Shown here piece by piece: positions 6,146-10,226 of a DNA stretch of 10,226 nucleotides; position 1 is the first letter of the stretch, and every line of letters begins with the position of its first letter. The notes below the pieces were generated by a model, which did not search any database, had not been told where the DNA came from, and saw only the letters and a list, made by a program, of their open reading frames with translations. Origin of the DNA: Amoebophrya sp. AT5.2 (taxonomy: Eukaryota; Sar; Dinophyceae; Syndiniales; Amoebophryaceae); the NCBI GenBank assembly GCA_005223375.1, contig RXOD01006483.1:1-10226 (forward strand), in the 5' to 3' direction. Made by a program: the position numbers and the translations under genes.

Positions 6146-9130
6146 ATGACCTCGTCAAAATCAAGTACATGTACGTGGCGCGTCGCTTTGGAGCGGGGAG
6201 CCTTTGGGCGCCGCTTGCCCAACCGCGAAGTGGTATGTCATGCCGACTCCGACTCCGTGCAGCTTCTCTCCGCACCAGACCAGGTGGTGCATTCGTGGAG
6301 AATCTCGCACCACTTCCTGCAGCAGCAGGAGGACCACAGCCACCATCTTCATGATCAGGACGTTTACCTTGTGTCGGGGTGCGTGCCGAGCGGTCGCCAA
6401 GATTTGTTGTTTCTGGTCGTTGCACAGCATGCTAGCGACAACGTCGTGCGGCCGTTGGTGATTCGCGTCGACGAGCTGTCCGGCGACGTTATGAGCAAGT
6501 ACCAATTACCACAGTGCTGCTGCGGTTACGGTTTTGACGACGAGGATGTAGGTGGTGTGTCAATATGCAGTTGGACGGCGGTACCACGATGCGGCAGTTT
6601 CTCCCAGCGCGACGCCGGGTTCTGGGTAGACCACGAGGACGAGGAGGACAATGTCAATCTCAATCTCGATGAAGTGGAGCTTCGCCTGGAAGCCGAGTAT
6701 AGTTCCGGCCGCTGCGTCACTCTTGCGCTCATCGACCAGGAGTGGATAGAGCTGGAGCCGTCTTCGGAGCTGGATCATGCAGACTGCGGTACTAGGAGCG
6801 GAAGCGATCATCGCGTCGACGACGATGCAACATCTCTCCCGTCAGATGATGAGGAGGCGGCAGCCTGTCGTGACGGAGAGGCCCTGCCCCTTTCTGTCAG
6901 AGGAGCCGCCAGCCTGTCGATGACTGAGAGCGATGGAAGGTCCTGTCCTCGCGGTGTTCTCGGTGTGGAACCGAATGTGGTGTCTGTGTCGCTTCGCGCA
7001 GCAGTAGCGAAAGACAGCGCTCTCGGTCGCGTTTTCCGGGCACAACAGGAGGAGGGCACGCGACAGGCGGCGCAGCTCGCTGCGAGCGATGGGCGGAAAG
7101 GTAGTGGTAAAAAAAGTGCAAAACCAAATGCAAAACCAGGGACTACAACAAATAGTAAGGGAACCTCGACGACGCAGATGACCCAACAGTTGGGCTACGC
7201 AAGTAGGTGCGCGGCGCTGCGGACGCGAACAGGGGGTGGTGTGGCCCGAGCGGACCAACTTCCCACGACGTTCCACAAGAAGGTGCGATCAGCCGGGTAC
7301 GGGCAAACGCAAACGACCGCGCCTGGTGGTCGCGCTTCTGCTGGGAACAAGAACTCTTCAAACTTTGGGTTGCTGCCCGGTCAGAAACGGTCATTTCAGT
7401 TTCAGAAACCCGATTTCGGAGCCCCAGCGCAGTCTTCAACTGCAAAGATGAGAAGAAATGCGGAGGACCAGGAGGACGCGGAAGTTGCAAAAAAACTCGA
7501 CGTTGACTATTTGGACAACCTAGTTTGCACGCGCGAGCATACGATCGGCGAGCCTGTGCTGGATCTGTTCTTCCTGCCAAACCGGAAACAGATTTGCGCG
7601 CTGACGTCGGACAACGTAGTAACTGTGCTATCTTCTTCCTCGAGAACAACGGGGACGGGCGGAGGAGCAGCCCCGGAGATGAGCGGGGGCGGGGGATTCT
7701 CTACGAAAATCGCGTTTGCCCTCCACCAATCCGAGCCCGTTGAGCAGAGCGGACCCGCCGGCAGCTCGCGAACAGCACAACATGCATCAAGAACTCGCAG
7801 TCGCACATCAGCGACCACCACAACCCCCACAGCGCATCCCTTTTCCGGCCGTGTCTGTCAGTCGCTGCACGTGAGTTCGACTGTCTCTGCCCGCGGTGGG
7901 ACCGACGACGTGCTCCTCGCTACCATGGAGGATACGCGGCAAACTGGCCTGTTCTCCCTCTCCACTGGGCAGCTGCTCGGGCAACTCGGAAAAATTAGTA
8001 TGCAAAAAAGAGGCGGCATGAACATGATCTCCACCTCGTTCACGTCAGCATCTTCCAGCACAACCTCGCAATTCCGCGACGCCTGTTTCGTTGCGCAGGA
8101 TGCGGCGATTGCCGCGAGCACGAGCACGGGGGAGATCATGAAGAACGACAGCATCGCGATTTTCCGATACGACATCCATCACCGCGACCCGTCCGACGAC
8201 GTCTCCGTATGGAACCAGCGCGGCGCGAACATTTCCTGTGCGGGAGTGATTCATCACACGGAGGTCGGACTCGGAGTCGGTGCAGGTCGTGGTGGAAAAG
8301 TAACAAAGTACACACGTCTCGCCGCTCCGACGAGCGTGCTGTCGCCGCTGCTGCTTGCGAGCACAAGCTGCCCGGTCTCGCGCGAACTGCATTTGTTTGA
8401 CCTGTCGGCCGAGAAGATAGTTGCGAAGTTCGGCTGCACGTCGTCTACGTCATCTTGCGGGGGCAAGGTCACCTCGCTCGGGTGGGCCACTCCCGCTGGC
8501 GACGCGGCGTCGGTTGCCAATCTGTCCCAGTTCCACACGGTGGCCTCGGACGGATGGATCGATGTGTATGATTGCAGAGTTCCGCCACTCGATGCGGTTG
8601 CACGACTGTCAGGCGCCGTGATGTCTTTGTCCGGCCTGCACAAGCAAACGACGAATTCGTGTGCGAAGCTGAAAGGCAAGTTCTCGCCCTGTATGCGATA
8701 TTTTGCGTGCGGGGGCGAGGACGGTCTAGCCGTCCTGTACGATGTAAGGAAAGCAGGCTCCGCGGCCCGTGAAGAGGACGATAGCAGCATTCTACTCTCT
8801 CACAACCCACCGAATACGCGAGTTACGACGTGCGCGGGGGTCGATTTCCACCCAGCCTCCGGCGCGCTGATTACGGGGGGGCTCGATGGGCGGATATGCC
8901 TGTTCAAGTCGGCGGACTCTTTGGACACTGCGACAAGAAGGATGCTGTTAAGGGCAGGGGGGAACGCTGCGAAAGGGCAGCGGGCGAGGAAGGGAGGGCG
9001 CGGAATGAAGAACTTTTATGGGGCGACTCGTGCGGAGGAGGTCGAGCTGAACGAGTTATCACGACAGGCGGAAGTGGAGGCTGCGCCGCACCTTTTCGAT
9101 CGCGAAATAGAAATCTGCGAGCGGTCGTGA
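6146..9130 (+). CDS. WD40-repeat protein, WDR27-like
   Basis: A 994-residue uninterrupted frame from ATG 6146 to TGA 9128-9130. WD40 propellers are scaffolds for protein complexes. Recognisable repeats are in the C-terminal half: DYLDNLVC through EPVLDLFFLPNRKQICAL (from about residue 454), ASDGWIDVYDCR (800-810), GKFSPCMRYFACGGEDGLAVLYDVR (844-868) and GVDFHPASGALITGGLDGRICLF (898-920). The last two resemble the end of WDR27 (KFSPC.RY.A.G.ED...VYD.R; V.FHP...L.T..LDG...LF), which is the basis of the call. The N-terminal 200 residues may hold a diverged propeller. Residues about 215-450 are low complexity (acidic Ser/Asp, then Lys/Gly/Ser/Thr), and Gly/Ser/Thr insertions interrupt later blades, making it longer than human WDR27 (about 830). 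The C-terminus is basic (QRARKGGRGMKNFYG) and then acidic. In-frame introns within the low-complexity part cannot be excluded. The biochemical role of WDR27 is poorly known. Confidence 0.7.
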   Translation: MTSSKSSTCTWRVALERGAFGRRLPNREVVCHADSDSVQLLSAPDQVVHSWRISHHFLQQQEDHSHHLHDQDVYLVSGCVPSGRQDLLFLVVAQHASDNVVRPLVIRVDELSGDVMSKYQLPQCCCGYGFDDEDVGGVSICSWTAVPRCGSFSQRDAGFWVDHEDEEDNVNLNLDEVELRLEAEYSSGRCVTLALIDQEWIELEPSSELDHADCGTRSGSDHRVDDDATSLPSDDEEAAACRDGEALPLSVRGAASLSMTESDGRSCPRGVLGVEPNVVSVSLRAAVAKDSALGRVFRAQQEEGTRQAAQLAASDGRKGSGKKSAKPNAKPGTTTNSKGTSTTQMTQQLGYASRCAALRTRTGGGVARADQLPTTFHKKVRSAGYGQTQTTAPGGRASAGNKNSSNFGLLPGQKRSFQFQKPDFGAPAQSSTAKMRRNAEDQEDAEVAKKLDVDYLDNLVCTREHTIGEPVLDLFFLPNRKQICALTSDNVVTVLSSSSRTTGTGGGAAPEMSGGGGFSTKIAFALHQSEPVEQSGPAGSSRTAQHASRTRSRTSATTTTPTAHPFSGRVCQSLHVSSTVSARGGTDDVLLATMEDTRQTGLFSLSTGQLLGQLGKISMQKRGGMNMISTSFTSASSSTTSQFRDACFVAQDAAIAASTSTGEIMKNDSIAIFRYDIHHRDPSDDVSVWNQRGANISCAGVIHHTEVGLGVGAGRGGKVTKYTRLAAPTSVLSPLLLASTSCPVSRELHLFDLSAEKIVAKFGCTSSTSSCGGKVTSLGWATPAGDAASVANLSQFHTVASDGWIDVYDCRVPPLDAVARLSGAVMSLSGLHKQTTNSCAKLKGKFSPCMRYFACGGEDGLAVLYDVRKAGSAAREEDDSSILLSHNPPNTRVTTCAGVDFHPASGALITGGLDGRICLFKSADSLDTATRRMLLRAGGNAAKGQRARKGGRGMKNFYGATRAEEVELNELSRQAEVEAAPHLFDREIEICERS

Positions 9131-9269
9131 TCCATCTAAGGCGACTTTTCCGATTCCGAATGTGAATACTGAATTCTTCGGAGAAATGAACCCGCGGCAC
9201 CCGGCGCCCCAAAACCAAACGAAGAAAGAAAATGTAAACGCAACTAAAGACCATACTTCTAGCAAACAA

Positions 9270-9291
9270 GTACGCGTTGGCGTTCGCGTAC
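9270..9291 (+). repeat. GC-rich perfect hairpin in the spacer
   Basis: Arms GTACGCG (9270-9276) and CGCGTAC (9285-9291) flank the 8-nt loop TTGGCGTT, about 140 nt after the WDR27-like stop codon. It could fold in the 3' UTR; no known element is recognised. Confidence 0.55.
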
Positions 9292-9486
9292 GCCGTGCCC
9301 GCATTTTGCGCTTGCGACTGAGTTTGATGCGTATGCAGGAGATCCGCGGAGTCACGGATCCCGATCCAAGATCAAAAGTGAATCAATGCTTCGCTCTCCC
9401 TCGTGAAAAAAAAAAAAACTCTTGTGGATCCTCCGGCTGATTCATGTGCAACATCATATTAAGAAAGTAGACGCGTTTGAATCCGG

Positions 9487-9538
9487 ACTTCAAAAGTCAA
9501 GATCGCTGAATCTTCGATCACTTCAAAAGTCAAGATCG
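9487..9538 (+). repeat. Perfect 19-nt direct repeat with internal small hairpins
   Basis: ACTTCAAAAGTCAAGATCG occurs at 9487-9505 and again at 9520-9538 (33-nt period). Each copy contains ACTT-CAA-AAGT, a minimal inverted repeat; the first extends to GACTT/AAGTC. It sits about 290-340 nt upstream of the fibrillarin start and may be a duplicated regulatory site, but no known factor site is recognised. Confidence 0.65.
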
Positions 9539-9806
9539 TGATAGCTCTGCCTGGCCACGTGAAGTAGTGCTGATCTGATTCTAAAAATGAAATTAAAGTA
9601 CAAAAAATTACAAAACTACAGCTTCTTGACTGGAATTCCGTATCATGGTCGCGTAACAGAATTTTCTATACGGGGGGTGAGAAAGGAAAACAATTGCGCA
9701 AGCATCATCTTGAGAACAGAAAACTTTCACTGAAAAGCACCGCTCGTTACTTAATACGTCTCGAAAGCGACGAAACAAACAGAGGACTTTCGTACATTCA
9801 ATCTCA

Positions 9807-9826
9807 GCGCAGAAAACCGATCAAAA
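9807..9826 (+). promoter_or_regulatory. Possible splice-leader acceptor upstream of the fibrillarin start
   Basis: TTCAATCTCAG ends at 9807 with ATG at 9826. Comparable AGs precede the other two starts: GCCGTCAG before CATGG (ATG 2197) and GCTGACAG before TACTATG (ATG 6146). In dinoflagellates nuclear mRNAs receive a spliced leader at such AGs. This is inference, since AG dinucleotides are common. Confidence 0.3.
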
Positions 9827-10226
9827 TGGGAAAAGGCGGAAAAGGAAAGGGCTTCGGCGTTCAGAAGGGCGGCAAAGGCGGTGACAAGGGTGGGAAGAAG
9901 GGCGGCAAAGGTGGTGACAAGGGTGGAAAGAAGGGCGGCAAGAAGGGAGGAAAGGGAGGCAAGAAGGGGGGTAAGGGCAAGGGCAAGGGGCCGGCTGCCG
10001 TCGTTATCAAGCCCCACGAGCGTTTCGAGCGCGTCTACATCGCCTCCGCCAAGGATGACTCCATGGTGACCAAAAATCTCGTTCCGGGCGAGTCCGTCTA
10101 TGGCGAGAAGCGCATCTCCGTCGAAGACCCCGACAAGCTCGTCGCTGGCACCGATAAGCCGGAGAAGGTCGAATACCGCGTATGGAACCCCTTCCGTTCC
10201 AAACTCGGCGCTTCCATCGTTGGTGG
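9826..10226 (+). CDS. FBL: Fibrillarin (rRNA 2'-O-methyltransferase), N-terminal part
   Basis: Fibrillarin (yeast Nop1) is the methyltransferase of box C/D snoRNPs. It places 2'-O-methyl groups on pre-rRNA in the nucleolus. The frame from ATG 9826 is open to the window end (133 complete codons), so the SAM-binding domain is outside. From residue 60 the sequence is diagnostic: [19 protein letters not shown], then [19 protein letters not shown], then [19 protein letters not shown], matching the conserved N-terminal subdomain. About seven extra residues (around [10 protein letters not shown]) lie before VEYRVWNPF. The usual Gly/Arg-rich (GAR) tail is replaced by a Gly/Lys-rich tail (residues 2-55) with no Arg, including two copies of an 11-residue unit [11 protein letters not shown]. 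The start is clear because upstream sequence is A/T-rich and non-coding in character. No intron is visible in this part. Confidence 0.93.
   Translation, partial: MGKGGKGKGFGVQKGGKGGDKGGKKGGKGGDKGGKKGGKKGGKGGKKGGKGKGKGPAAVVIKPHERFERVYIASAKDDSMVTKNLVPGESVYGEKRISVEDPDKLVAGTDKPEKVEYRVWNPFRSKLGASIVG
9868..9933 (+). repeat. Tandem 33-nt coding repeat in the fibrillarin tail
   Basis: Units 9868-9900 and 9901-9933 encode [11 protein letters not shown] twice and differ only at third codon positions. Shorter, degenerate GGKK/GGK units follow to about 9990. The synonymous differences suggest that the repeat is maintained at protein level or is not a very recent slippage product. Confidence 0.85.

Larger units (their letters stand above)
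9131..9825 (+). other. Spacer between the WDR27-like gene and fibrillarin
   Basis: It holds the WDR27-like 3' UTR and the fibrillarin 5' flank. Visible structure: a GC-rich hairpin at 9270-9291, an A13 run at 9406-9418, and a 19-nt direct repeat at 9487-9505 and 9520-9538. The final part, from about 9540, is A/T-richer. A possible cis- or trans-splice acceptor, TTCAATCTCAG, ends at 9807, 18 nt before the start codon. No canonical TATA box is evident and no gene is seen. Confidence 0.5.

Noticed and set aside
7143..7649. 168-residue open frame on the minus strand
   Set aside because: Antisense to the WDR27-like gene, basic and low complexity, no domain seen.

Overview
The window looks like nuclear DNA from a protist, most likely an alveolate of the dinoflagellate lineage. 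A syndinian such as Amoebophrya or a symbiodiniacean would fit; a chromerid is a weaker alternative. The reasons are GT-AG spliceosomal introns, Ser/Gly/Ala-rich insertions in large proteins, eukaryote-only families (a tubulin-tyrosine-ligase-like enzyme, a WDR27-like propeller protein, fibrillarin), all four genes on the same strand, and AG dinucleotides just upstream of three start codons that could act as trans-splice acceptors. No rRNA, tRNA, CRISPR array or recognisable transposase is seen. The lineage assignment is inference.

Layout, all on the + strand. (1) 1-1180: the 3' part of a tubulin-tyrosine-ligase-like (TTLL) gene, three exons (to 111, 306-680, 835-1180) separated by two short GT-AG introns. 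(2) 1181-2196: gene-poor spacer. (3) 2197-4957: a large low-complexity protein with a signal-peptide-like N-terminus, proline-rich repeats, a helical stretch and a Cys/His-rich zinc-finger-like segment. Its reading frame changes near 4040-4260, most simply through an intron (candidate 4038-4215). (4) 4958-6145: spacer with several hairpins, including a 37-bp imperfect inverted repeat, flanked by a diverged 28-nt direct repeat. (5) 6146-9130: an uninterrupted 994-residue WD40-repeat protein that resembles WDR27 at its C-terminal end. (6) 9131-9825: spacer with a 19-nt direct repeat, a GC-rich hairpin and an A13 tract. (7) 9826 to the window end: the 5' part of fibrillarin, whose N-terminal domain is Gly/Lys-rich rather than Gly/Arg-rich.

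The genes do not form an obvious pathway: one is a tubulin-modifying enzyme, one a probable scaffold, one a nucleolar rRNA methyltransferase, and one is uncharacterised. I see no convincing new multi-gene system. The most interesting signals are the GK-rich fibrillarin tail, the structured spacer at 5413-5766, the recurrent GTACATGTAC-type palindrome (also found at an intron 5' end), and the frame switch in the Cys/His-rich gene.
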